The position numbers and the translations under genes were made by a program. A stretch of DNA of 64,000 nucleotides from Acidobacteria bacterium AB60 (GTDB taxonomy: Bacteria; Acidobacteriota; Terriglobia; Terriglobales; Acidobacteriaceae). Below the pieces are notes generated by a model. The model made no database searches. It had not been told where the DNA came from and saw only the letters and a list, made by a program, of their open reading frames with translations. The stretch is from positions 268,696-332,695 of the forward strand of contig VANK01000007.1 in NCBI GenBank assembly GCA_008682415.1, written 5' to 3'. Positions 51,720-60,814 of the stretch are shown here, piece by piece; positions within the stretch are counted from its first letter, which is position 1; every line of letters starts with the position of its first letter.

Positions 51720-52397
51720 ATGGCGACGCTGGTCCTCGACAGCCCGGGACTGGGACGGCCGCCGGCAAGTGCGCCGGACGACCGGCCCGAAGTACATGCT
51801 GGTCTGGTGGGGTCCGCTGCCGCCGACCCGGCGAGCGACGCAGCCATCATGCTGCGGGTTGCCGTCGGAGACGAAGCGGGATTTAACTATCTGGTAGGCA
51901 AGTACCACCGCCCGATGATCAACTTCCTTTATCGGATGGTTCATAACCAGGCGGTGGCTGAAGAATTGGCGCAGGAGGTTTTCCTGCGCGTCTACCGTTC
52001 GCGGGAGAGTTACCGGGCCGAGGCCAAGTTCACTACCTGGCTCTACCGGATCGCCACCAACCTGGCGGTCAACCACGCCCGGGACACCAAGCACGAGCGG
52101 GCCGCGCAGAACGTTTATCTCGACGTGCCCGATGAGGAGACCGGAACCACCCCTGAGGTGGCCGATGACGATCCGAACATCGAACAGCGCATGCTGCGCG
52201 ATGAGAGGATGGCCGGGATCCGCAAGCACGTCATGGCTCTGCCCGAACGGCAGCGGATGGCGGTGCTGATGCACAAGTATCAGGGGCTCGACTACCGCCA
52301 GATCGGCGAGGTGCTCAAGCTGAGCGAGTCGGCCACCAAGTCGCTGCTCTTTCGCGCCTACCAGACACTGCGCGACAAGTTGAAAGATTTCGTCTAA
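51720..52397 (+). CDS. ECF-family RNA polymerase sigma factor (RpoE-like)
   Basis: A 225-residue sigma factor from the ATG at 51720. Region 2 (about 48-115) has FNYLVGKYHRPMINFLYRMV, AEELAQEVFLRVYRS (-10 recognition) and FTTWLYRIATNLAVNHAR. Region 4 (about 165-222) has ALPERQRMAVLMHKYQGLDYRQIGEVLKLSESATKSLLFRAYQTLRDKL in two helices (in parts: LPERQRMAVLMHKYQGLDY and LSESATKSLLFRAYQTL). An in-frame extension to 51330 is low-complexity and thought non-coding. The anti-sigma gene follows 85 bases later, so it probably regulates the operon and is held by that protein at the membrane. Confidence 0.92.
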   Translation: MATLVLDSPGLGRPPASAPDDRPEVHAGLVGSAAADPASDAAIMLRVAVGDEAGFNYLVGKYHRPMINFLYRMVHNQAVAEELAQEVFLRVYRSRESYRAEAKFTTWLYRIATNLAVNHARDTKHERAAQNVYLDVPDEETGTTPEVADDDPNIEQRMLRDERMAGIRKHVMALPERQRMAVLMHKYQGLDYRQIGEVLKLSESATKSLLFRAYQTLRDKLKDFV

Positions 52398-52482
52398 CGA
52401 CACGGAACAGGAAGGCAAATAGCAACGAGCTGGGTTAGAAAACAAGGTAAGACTGGGGATCGAGAAACGAGGAAATTGCGGG

Positions 52483-52992
52483 GTGGTTGTGATGGCAACG
52501 AATAAAACAATGTGCGCGGGAATGGAGACGAAGCTGGCCGAACTGCTGCTCGATCCGGAATCGGCGCCCATCGCGGTCAGGGAGCACGTGGGGGCGTGCG
52601 ACGGTTGCCGCAGCGAGCTGCAGGAACTCCAGGCGACCATGACGGCTCTGGATGCCTGGGAGGCGCCTGCCCCCAATCCCTATTTCATGACCCGGTTCGA
52701 GGCGCGCCTTCGAGAAGAAAAGCAGAAGGCGCCCGCCGGGTGGCTGGAACGCCTGAGAGCCCGCATGGAGATGACGCCGCGGATGCATGCGCGTCCCCTT
52801 GCTGCCATGGCCCTCACCCTGGGACTGTTATTGGGAGGCGGCGCGTACCTGAATGTGTATTGGCAATCGCCCCCGGCGGCAACCCCGGATACAGCCGTAG
52901 TCCACGACCTTCAAACACTGGATAATAACGCTCAGCTCCTCGATCAGCTGGAGACGATCGGCGATCAGAGCGCTGATCCAGATCAGAACTAA
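52483..52992 (+). CDS. Membrane anti-sigma factor with zinc-finger motif
   Basis: A 169-residue protein. Residues 9-50 are of the zf-HC2 type: CAGMETKLAELLLD and REHVGACDGCRSEL, with the HxxxCxxC zinc site. A cytoplasmic linker leads to one transmembrane helix (about 106-123, LAAMALTLGLLLGGGAYL) and a short periplasmic tail rich in Asp and Asn. This is the layout of anti-sigma factors that hold ECF sigma factors. Translation may start at the GTG at 52483 or the ATG at 52492. It follows the sigma gene and precedes the DUF3106 gene, the acidobacterial arrangement. Confidence 0.88.
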   Translation: MVVMATNKTMCAGMETKLAELLLDPESAPIAVREHVGACDGCRSELQELQATMTALDAWEAPAPNPYFMTRFEARLREEKQKAPAGWLERLRARMEMTPRMHARPLAAMALTLGLLLGGGAYLNVYWQSPPAATPDTAVVHDLQTLDNNAQLLDQLETIGDQSADPDQN

Positions 52993-53085
52993 CCGGCAAC
53001 ACTCTTAACAAGGCAGCGGTCGAGAGCAACAAGAAAGCAGGCCCGGCGAAAGAAAGGCGCTGGGGGAAGGCGAAGGGCGCGAGCG

Positions 53086-53883
53086 ATGAAAAGCATGACC
53101 AGGGCGACAGCGATGCGCCGGGCTGCATTGTCTGCGGTGCTGGTCTTGTCACTTTTGCCGGCTCTCGCGCAGCACAGCCATCCCCCGGCGCAGCGGTCCT
53201 CTCCGCCTCCTCCGCCGCACGCCGCTCCGCCCCGCCAGTCGGCTCCGCGGAACCAGCAGCCCAGCCGGCCCATGAACCAGCAGCCCCGCTCCATGACTCC
53301 CCAGGTGCGTTCCAACGACGTACCGTCCCGGGTCCAGCCAGCCATGCCGTACGCTCCGCCGCAAAACGGCAACAGGCCCTTATACCCAGGCTCCTCGTTC
53401 GCGCCGCAGGCCTCCGTCCGTCCCGCGCTGCCGCACTCCTCCCTGGCGCCTCCCGGACACCTCCAGTCCTGGCTCAATGAGCACCGCAACGTGCCCCTGC
53501 AGAACCAGGAGCAGCAACTGCGCAGCGATCCCAGCTTCCGCCGCCTGCCCTCCGGCGAACAGCAGCGTCTCGTGCAGCAGCTGCACAGCGTCAATCAGAT
53601 GCCCGACCCCGTTCGCGAGCGCCGCTTGGCCCGCGCGGAGATGATGGAGCGCCTCTCCCCCGAAGACCGCATGCACGTCAATCGCTCGGCCCGCGAGTGG
53701 ACGAACCTTCCTCCCGACCGCCAGACCGTGATGAAGAGCGCCTTCCGCGACCTGCGCTCGGTCCCTCCCGACCAGCGCTCCATCGTGCTCAACTCCGCCC
53801 GCTACCAGGGTCAGTTCTCGCCGCAGGAGCGCGGAATCCTCTCGGACATGCTCCGGGTCGAACCCTACGAAGCGCCCAAATAG
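53086..53883 (+). CDS. Secreted DUF3106 protein
   Basis: A 265-residue exported protein with a signal peptide (about 1-28, ending LLPALAQ). Residues 30-130 are Pro/Gln/Ser/Arg-rich and probably disordered. The C-terminal half contains repeated LPxxxRxxxxxxxxxxxxxPxxxR units: FRRLPSGEQQRLVQQLHSV, MERLSPEDRMHVNRSAREW, NLPPDRQTVMKSAFRDL and SVPPDQRSIVLNSARY, each a short helix pair of the DUF3106 type. The role is unknown, but its position after the anti-sigma gene suggests it belongs to an envelope-stress regulon. The ATG at 53086 has an upstream purine-rich GGGCGCGAGCG, not a strong site. Confidence 0.85.
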   Translation: MKSMTRATAMRRAALSAVLVLSLLPALAQHSHPPAQRSSPPPPPHAAPPRQSAPRNQQPSRPMNQQPRSMTPQVRSNDVPSRVQPAMPYAPPQNGNRPLYPGSSFAPQASVRPALPHSSLAPPGHLQSWLNEHRNVPLQNQEQQLRSDPSFRRLPSGEQQRLVQQLHSVNQMPDPVRERRLARAEMMERLSPEDRMHVNRSAREWTNLPPDRQTVMKSAFRDLRSVPPDQRSIVLNSARYQGQFSPQERGILSDMLRVEPYEAPK

Positions 53884-53904
53884 GAGCGAATCCCGCGCCC
53901 GGAC

Positions 53905-56161
53905 TCAGTGCGCCGGTCGAATCGTCAGCGGCGCTCGCCCACGAATATCCCGCGAGGACGAGCCCACCTGGATCTCGTACGGCCCCGGATCCGTCACCCA
54001 GCCCTTCTTCTCCGGACTCCAGTACGCCAGCGCTTCGCGGTCCAGGCTGAAGTGCACCATCCGCGTCTCCCCCGGGTTGAGCTGGATGCGGTGGAAGCCC
54101 TTCAGCTCATGCACCGGCCGGTCAATCTTCGGATGCAGCGGCCGAACATACAACTGCACCACCTCTGCGCCCGCGCGGTCGCCCGTGTTCTTCACCGTAA
54201 GCGTCACGCTGGTTGCGCGCGTCGCCGGCTGCGCACCGCCGATCACGGCAGCCTCCGCCACATGCGGGTCCCCATACTCAAACTTCGTGTAGCTCAGGCC
54301 ATAACCGAAGGGAAAGGCCGGCTCTACGTTCTTCGTGTCGTAAAAGCGATAGCCCACGTAAATGCCTTCAGCGTAATCCACCTTTAGGTTCTGCCCCGGA
54401 TAATGCCCATAGGCAGGCGAATCTTCAAAGCGCTTGGGATACGTGAACGGCAGCCGCCCCGAGGGATTCGCGTCGCCGAAGAGTATCGCCGCCAGCGCGT
54501 GGCCGCCTTCTTCCCCACCGTAGAACATGTCCAGGAGCGCCCCGGCGTTCACCAGACCCTTGGTGATGGTGGCCGGGTTACCCGTGTTGAGCACCACGAT
54601 GGTGCGCGGATTGGCCTTTTCCACGGCCTGAATCAACGCATCCTGGCCGGCGGGCAGATTCATCGTCTTCAGGTCGAACCCCTCAGTCTCAATCTTGTTC
54701 GACCGTCCCACGATCACCACCGCAACATCGGCATGCGCGGCAGCCTCTGTGGCCTCCTTCAGAGACTTCGCCCGCGCCTCCGCCGTATCATCGGGCGGGT
54801 TCTCGCCCTCCATGCCCACTCCCAGCGCATAGTTCACCGTAACGCCCGCGCCGGCCCGTTCTTTGATTCCATCCAGCGGCGCCACGGCATTCTTCGGCCG
54901 CACGAGCGAGCTGCCACCTCCTCCGGTGCGCGCCACCGCTGCGTTCGGGCCAATCACCGCGATGGATTGAATCTTCGACGGGTCCAGCGGAAGCAGGTTG
55001 TTCTGGTTGCGCAGCAGAACAATCGACTCGGTTGCGCCCTGCAGGGCCACCGCGCGCTGTTCGGGCGTATCCACCTCGCCGCCCCCGTGTGGGGATGATC
55101 GAAGATTCCGCTCAGGAACATCACACGCAGCATCCGGCTTACGCTGTCGTTCAGCGCGGCTTCGCTCACCTTTCCATTCTTGATGGCGCAAGAACCTTGT
55201 CGCTCATCAGCCAGCCATCGCCGTTGCCCGCCTGCTGCGTCTGCGGGCGCGCCAGCCACGCCTTCATCGCCTCGCCCCCCGGCATCTCCAGGTCCATGCC
55301 CGCATTCACGGTGGGCGCGGTCGAGTAGGTGCTGCCCCAGTCGGAGATCACGAACCCCTGAAAACCAAACTCCTTCTTGAGCACATCCTGCAGCAGCGCC
55401 TTATTCTCGGCCATGTGGACGCCATTCACCTTGTTATAGGCAGACATCACATTCCACACGCCGCCATCGCGAACCGCCGCTTTGAACGCCGGCAGATAGA
55501 TCTCATGCAGGGCGCGCTCGCTGATGTGCGCGTCGATGCGGTGCCGCTCGTACTCCTCGTTGTTGGCAGCAAAGTGCTTCACGCTGGGAATCACGCCTTC
55601 TCCCTGCACCCCGCGAATGTAGGCCACCGCCAGTCGCCCGGCGAGATACGGATCCTCGCCGTATCCCTCAAAGTTGCGGCCCCAAAGCGGCTGCCGGTTG
55701 ATGTTAACCGTGGGGCCCAGGATCATGTCGCGGCCCAGCGCCTTCACCTCCTGTGCAATGGCGCGCCCCTCCCGTTGCACCAGTTCCGTATCCCACGTGG
55801 CCGCCATCGCCACGCCCGCAGGGAATGCGGTCGACTCCACCTTCATCGGCGCATTGGCGCTGCTGGTAATGGCCGAACTCCCCATCCAGGAACGCACCCC
55901 CATCGGCCCATCCGCCATCTTGATCGGCGGAATGCCGAGCCGCTCGATGGGCATCGATTCCATCCAACCGGAACCCTCCAGCATCGATGCCTTCTCCTCG
56001 AGAGTCATGCGGCTGAGGAGATCCGCAACCCGCTGTTCGACCGGCAGGCCGCTGTTCTTGTACGGCGCATCGGCAGGAACGGCCGCCGTCTGCGCGCTTG
56101 CGTTGCAACTGAGGATCAGAAGTGCGAGAGATGAGAGCAAAGTGACGCGGATCGTGCGCAT
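53905..56161 (-). pseudogene. GH3 beta-glucosidase gene interrupted by two single-base frameshifts
   Basis: Reading from 56161, the frame gives a signal peptide and GH3 N-terminal domain up to LMSDKVLA, including the SDW nucleophile block GFVISDWGS. It is continued in a second frame by AIKNGKVSEAALNDSVSRML and RVMFLSGIFDHPHTG, and in a third by GEVDTPEQRAVALQGATES to the stop at 53905. The C-terminal part carries the GH3_C domain and a fibronectin III-like end. Each switch matches loss of one base, near 55185-55190 (GCGCC) and 55078-55086 (a run of C on the plus strand). With both restored the protein is about 752 residues, the normal GH3 length. It is a periplasmic or secreted exo-glucosidase, broken or mis-sequenced. 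Confidence 0.85.
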
Positions 56162-56435
56162 TGATTCTCCTCAAAGACAAAATCGAGAAAACCAGCGACT
56201 GTAACGATGATTCGATTACCGCGGGCAATCCTAGTCGATTGGGGGAAGGGGCCACAACGGCCATCGTCCATGCCACTTTTGAGGGACCAGTTCACACATC
56301 TGCAGGTCACAGAGAAAATGTTCACCTGACGTATGCTTGTGAGCAGTTGCGTGTCTGCTCTCTTGGAAAGTGCCTTGGGCTCTGTTTGTACCGGCCAGCT
56401 CGCGATGCACGGCGTTGGTTCGGAGTTGAAACAAC

Positions 56436-59400
56436 ATGATAGGACTGGCTGGAATCCTCATAGCCGAACTGACATATCAACTCGATCCCTGCCCGCAGCT
56501 CGAGACGATCACTGGTCCCGCGCACGAGCTATTCGGCTTCGCGGCGGAAGACTTTCTCTCCGGCCAGGTCTCCTTCCTCGATCGGATTCATCCCCACGAT
56601 TGTGACGTCGTTGCCCCGCTGTTTGCCTCCGGCCAGCTAGCCTCCGGCCAGGTGGTTCTCCGCTTTCGCCACGGCGGCGGCCGCATTCTCTGCTTGCAGG
56701 TTACCTATCAAAAACAGCACACCGACAACCGCACGACCTTACACCTGCAGCTCCAGAACGCGGTGGCGCTTTGCTGCAATCCCCTGAGCGGCGACGCAGC
56801 CTACTTCCGCGTCATGATCGAAAACACCGAGGAAGAGGTGTTCTTCAAAGATCGCAATCATGTCTTCATCGCGGCAAGCTCCCGGTTTCGAGCCGCCATG
56901 GCGCGCTTCCTCAATGGACGCGAGCTGGTGGGCCTGACCGACTACGACATCTTGCCCGAAGCCGATGCCGACATGTTCTACGCCACTGAAAAACAGGTCC
57001 TCGCGGAAGGCACCTCCACCGACGTGCTCCACGAGGTCGTGCGGGCCGGCGAGAGCATCTCCGTCAATGCCCAGTACCACCCCGTCCGCGGAGATGCGGG
57101 CCAGATGGTCGGCGTCTTTGCCACCGTTCATGGAGCTCGAACCCACCTGCGCGCCGAAGAAAAGGTGGAAGGCCCGGGAAGATCTCCGCGCATGGGCGGC
57201 TACGTGCTCGATCTGCGTCGCGGCGTGTCCACCACCTCCGCCATGGTCGACTCCATCTTCGGGATCGACAAGCGTTATCCCCACGATGTGCAGGGCTGGG
57301 CCGCCCTGGTGCACCCTTCCGACCGCGCTCGCATGATGGACTACTTCCAGTCCGTCGTCACCTCGCCGGACGGAATCTTCAACATGGAATACCGCATCGT
57401 TCGCCAGAGTGATGGCGAGGTGCGCTGGGTCCACGGCCTAGGCCGCGTCGATCGCTCCGCCGATGGCGTCCCGTTGGTCCTGCGCGGCACCATCGGAGAC
57501 ATCACCGAACGAAAAGAGGCGGAAGCCGCTCTCCTCAAGTCCAAGGAACGGCTCCAGGCCATGATCGAAAATGCCCCGGTCGGCCTGGCCATGTTCGATT
57601 GCGACATGCGCTACCTCGCCGCCAGTGGACGCTGGCTCGAGATCATCGGCCGTCCCGGCGAAAACATCCTCGGCCGCTGCCACTATGATCTGCTGCCCAA
57701 CTCGGAAAGCTATCGGGAGATTCACCAGCGTGCCCTCGCCGGTGAGCCGCAGAAGTGCGATGAAGACCGCTTCCAGCGTCCCGACGGATCGGTGCAGTGG
57801 AGGCGCTGGGAGATCCTTCCCTGGCGCGCCGACGACGGGCAGCTGGGCGGCATCGTGTCGTTCATGGAAGACATCAGCGAGAAAAAGGAGGCCGAGCGCC
57901 GCCTCCGCCTCTCCGCCAGCGTCTTCGAGCACGCAACAGAGGCCATCCTCGTCTTCGATCTCGATATGCGCATCATCGAGATGAACGAGTCCTTCACGCG
58001 CATCACCGGCTATGCCCGCGAAGAGGTCCTCGGTCGCCATCCCAATATCCTCAGGTCCGATCTGCACGATGACGCGTTCTACGCCAGCATGTGGAAGACC
58101 GTCCGCGAAACCGGCCGCTGGCGCGGCGAGCTGTGGAACCGCTCCAAAAGCGGCGCCATGTCCGCTGTCGTCTGCACCATCACCACCGTCGCCGACTCCG
58201 CCGGAAACGCGCAGTACTACGTCGCGCTTTTCTACGACATCACGCCCATCAAGGAGCAGGAGAAGCGCCTCGAGCATATCGCCCACTTCGACGCGCTCAC
58301 CGGCCTGCCCAATCGCACGCTCCTCGGGGACCGCCTGCGTCACGCCATGGCCTCCGCGCGCGATACCAACCGCATGCTGGCCGTCATCTATATCGACTTG
58401 GACAACTTCAAGGCCATCAACGACCGGCAGGGTAAGGATGCGGCAGACGCCCTCCTCGTCAGCGTCGCCGGCCGCATGAAGCATGTGCTGCGCGACGCAG
58501 ACACCCTCGGCCGCCTGAGCGGGGACGAGTTCGTCGCCATATTGCCCGATCTCGGCTCGCCCGAGGCTGCGACTGCGGCCCTCGATCGTCTGCTTCAGGC
58601 CGTCGGCGAACCCTACATCATCGGCGAGCAGGAACTGCGCGTCTCCGCAACCGCCGGCGCCAGCTTCTATCCGCAAAATCAGGACGTCGACGCCGACCAG
58701 CTCCTCCGTCAGGCCGACCAGGCCATGTACGAAGCCAAGCTGGCTGGCAAAGGCCGCTACCACATCTTCGATCCCGTCCGCGACCACACCGTGCGCGGCC
58801 GTCATGAAGAGCTGGCCAGGATCCGCCAGGCCCTCGCCGCCGGTGAGTTCGTCCTCTACTACCAGCCCAAGGTCAATATGGCCACCGGCCAGCTCGTCGC
58901 CGCTGAGGCCCTGATCCGCTGGCAGCATCCCCAGCGCGGCCTGCTGCCCCCGGCAGACTTCCTGCCCGTCATTGAAGACGATCCCCTCGCCATTGACGTC
59001 GGTGAGTGGGTCATCGACAGAGCCCTGTCCCAGATCGCTACCTGGATGCACGGCGGTCACCGCCTCCGCGTCAACATCAACGTCAGCGCCAAGCAGCTTG
59101 AACAGGTCGACTTCATCGCCCGCCTCGGCCAGCTGCTTGCGCGCCATCCTGAAGTCAGTCCCTCTCTCCTCGGTCTCGAAGTCCTTGAAAGCAGCGCCCT
59201 CCGCGACGTCGCCATGGTCTCTGAAGTCATTCAGGCCTGCGGACAGATGGGCATCCGCGTCGCCATCGACGACTTCGGCACCGGCTACTCCTCGCTTACC
59301 TACCTCAAGCGCCTCCCGGCGCCGGTCCTCAAAATCGACCAGAGCTTCGTGCGCGACATGCTCGACGACGTCGAAGACCTCGCCATTCTGCAGGGCATCC

Positions 59401-60020
59401 TCGGCCTCGCCACCGCCTTCCGCCGCATGCCCGTCGCCGAAGGTGTCGAGTCGGTCGGCCACGGCCTTGTGCTCCTGCGCCTCGGCTGCGAGGTTGGCCA
59501 GGGCTACGGCATCGCTCGTCCCATGCCCCCCGAGCAGCTCTTCCTCTGGTACGCCGGCTGGCGTCCCGATCCCCGCTGGCGCAACGTGGTGCCCCTCAGC
59601 CCCCTCGACTGGCCCGTCCTCACCGCCGAAGTCGAACAGGGTGCCTGGGTCCGCGCCCTCGCCCGCTACCTCAAAGGCGAAGCCGCCAACCCTCCCGAAC
59701 TCGAGGAGGCACGCTCTCGCTTCGGCGTGTGGCTCGAAAGCGAACGCCGCAATCCCCGCGCCGCTCGCGGCACAATCGGCCTCATGGAAGACCTGCACCG
59801 CAAGTCCCACCAGGCCGCCCGCCGCGCCGTCACCCTCAAAAAGCGCGGACGCCACGCCGAGGCCGCAGCCCTGCTCGAAAGCGTCCTCAAGGCCAGCGAC
59901 GCCATGCAGGCGCACTTCGAGGCCAGCCTTCGCGGCGCGCCCCCAGCGCTGCCTCCGGCCGTCGCGGTCGAACACCCCGACCTGGCACGAATCCCTCTTC
60001 CCACCGCCAAAGTGCAGTAG
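56436..60020 (+). CDS. Multi-PAS GGDEF-EAL protein with a CZB-like C-terminus
   Basis: A 1194-residue cytoplasmic sensor. Four or more PAS/PAC units span about 1-600 (for example FGFAAEDFLSGQVSFLDRIHP, NTEEEVFFKDRNHVFIAASS, GIDKRYPHDVQGWAALVHPS and ENAPVGLAMFDCDMRYLAAS). The GGDEF domain (about 615-780) has DALTGLPNRTLLGDRL, and its signature is SGDEF instead of GGDEF, with an RxxD site upstream. The EAL domain (about 800-1045) keeps EALIRW, LEVLES, DDFGTGYSS and PVAEGVES, so phosphodiesterase activity is likely. The tail (about 1065-1160) has RFGVWLES and LHRKSHQAA, like a CZB zinc-binding domain that lacks its Cys. It probably lowers c-di-GMP. Confidence 0.93.
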   Translation: MIGLAGILIAELTYQLDPCPQLETITGPAHELFGFAAEDFLSGQVSFLDRIHPHDCDVVAPLFASGQLASGQVVLRFRHGGGRILCLQVTYQKQHTDNRTTLHLQLQNAVALCCNPLSGDAAYFRVMIENTEEEVFFKDRNHVFIAASSRFRAAMARFLNGRELVGLTDYDILPEADADMFYATEKQVLAEGTSTDVLHEVVRAGESISVNAQYHPVRGDAGQMVGVFATVHGARTHLRAEEKVEGPGRSPRMGGYVLDLRRGVSTTSAMVDSIFGIDKRYPHDVQGWAALVHPSDRARMMDYFQSVVTSPDGIFNMEYRIVRQSDGEVRWVHGLGRVDRSADGVPLVLRGTIGDITERKEAEAALLKSKERLQAMIENAPVGLAMFDCDMRYLAASGRWLEIIGRPGENILGRCHYDLLPNSESYREIHQRALAGEPQKCDEDRFQRPDGSVQWRRWEILPWRADDGQLGGIVSFMEDISEKKEAERRLRLSASVFEHATEAILVFDLDMRIIEMNESFTRITGYAREEVLGRHPNILRSDLHDDAFYASMWKTVRETGRWRGELWNRSKSGAMSAVVCTITTVADSAGNAQYYVALFYDITPIKEQEKRLEHIAHFDALTGLPNRTLLGDRLRHAMASARDTNRMLAVIYIDLDNFKAINDRQGKDAADALLVSVAGRMKHVLRDADTLGRLSGDEFVAILPDLGSPEAATAALDRLLQAVGEPYIIGEQELRVSATAGASFYPQNQDVDADQLLRQADQAMYEAKLAGKGRYHIFDPVRDHTVRGRHEELARIRQALAAGEFVLYYQPKVNMATGQLVAAEALIRWQHPQRGLLPPADFLPVIEDDPLAIDVGEWVIDRALSQIATWMHGGHRLRVNINVSAKQLEQVDFIARLGQLLARHPEVSPSLLGLEVLESSALRDVAMVSEVIQACGQMGIRVAIDDFGTGYSSLTYLKRLPAPVLKIDQSFVRDMLDDVEDLAILQGILGLATAFRRMPVAEGVESVGHGLVLLRLGCEVGQGYGIARPMPPEQLFLWYAGWRPDPRWRNVVPLSPLDWPVLTAEVEQGAWVRALARYLKGEAANPPELEEARSRFGVWLESERRNPRAARGTIGLMEDLHRKSHQAARRAVTLKKRGRHAEAAALLESVLKASDAMQAHFEASLRGAPPALPPAVAVEHPDLARIPLPTAKVQ

Positions 60021-60129
60021 CGGCCCCGCCTTCCCTCATCTCCGCAAAAGGCCGTAAGTTACAATGAAAGTTGGGCTGAAGCCGACTTTTCTGCGCCTGC
60101 TGGCGCAATAGCAAGGAGTTTTTCCCGTT

Positions 60130-60690
60130 ATGGCGATTCCCGCCACCCAAATGCGTCCAGGCATGATCATCAAGCACAATGACCAGCTGCACCTGGTCTT
60201 CAAGGTCGAGCACCGCACCCCCGGAAACCTGCGCGCCTTCATCCAGGCCAAGCTGCGCAACCTCAAGTCCGGCGCCATGTTCGAACACCGCTTCCGCTCC
60301 GCCGACGCCATTGAACGCGTCGTCGTCGATGAAGTGCCCATGGAGTTCCTCTACAACGACGGCGATGACTACTACTTCATGAATCCTGAGGACTACGAGC
60401 AGACCATCCTCAAAGGCTCCACCCTCGGCGACGCCGTCGAATACCTCACCCCCAACCTCAACATCAAGGTGAGCTATCACGACGGTCATGCCGTCGGCAT
60501 CGAACTCCCAGGCACCGTCGAGCTCACCGTCGTCGAGACCGAGCCCGGCCTCAAATCCGCCACCGCCTCCAGTGTCACCAAGCCCGCCAAGCTCGAGACC
60601 GGCCTCGTCGTGCAGGTCCCGCCCTTCATCAACGAGGGCGAAAAGATCCGCGTCGACACCAGTGAGGGCGCATACCTCAGCCGCGCATAA
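60130..60690 (+). CDS. efp: Elongation factor P
   Basis: A 186-residue translation factor that relieves ribosome stalling at polyproline. It has the three beta-barrel domains: KOW-like (1-65, QMRPGMIIKHNDQLHLVFKV), central (66-128) and C-terminal (129-186, VPPFINEGEKIRVDTSEGAYLSRA in parts). The tip loop reads TPGNLRAF, with Asn33 at the position where E. coli has the lysylated Lys34. The neighbour Arg35 could be a modified residue, but no earP, epmA or ymfI is nearby. The frame begins with ATG; AGGAG lies 11 bases upstream. Confidence 0.96.
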   Translation: MAIPATQMRPGMIIKHNDQLHLVFKVEHRTPGNLRAFIQAKLRNLKSGAMFEHRFRSADAIERVVVDEVPMEFLYNDGDDYYFMNPEDYEQTILKGSTLGDAVEYLTPNLNIKVSYHDGHAVGIELPGTVELTVVETEPGLKSATASSVTKPAKLETGLVVQVPPFINEGEKIRVDTSEGAYLSRA

Positions 60691-60714
60691 CCTCATTCGC
60701 AGCCGCTAAACAAG

Positions 60715-60756
60715 CGCCTTCAGAACCCCGGCTCTCTCCGGGATCTCCTGAAGGCG
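60715..60756. terminator. Long hairpin after efp, probable bidirectional terminator
   Basis: CGCCTTCAG (60715-60723) pairs with CTGAAGGCG (60748-60756), enclosing a second stem CCCGG/CCGGG (60727-60731 with 60738-60742). It lies 25 bases after the efp stop and before the convergent recombinase stop. TTGCTGTTTGT follows on the plus strand. Confidence 0.6.
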
Positions 60757-60814
60757 TTGCTGTTTGTAGAGATATTTGCGCCGGCGGTCACCGTCTCACC
60801 AGGCTCCGGTTACC

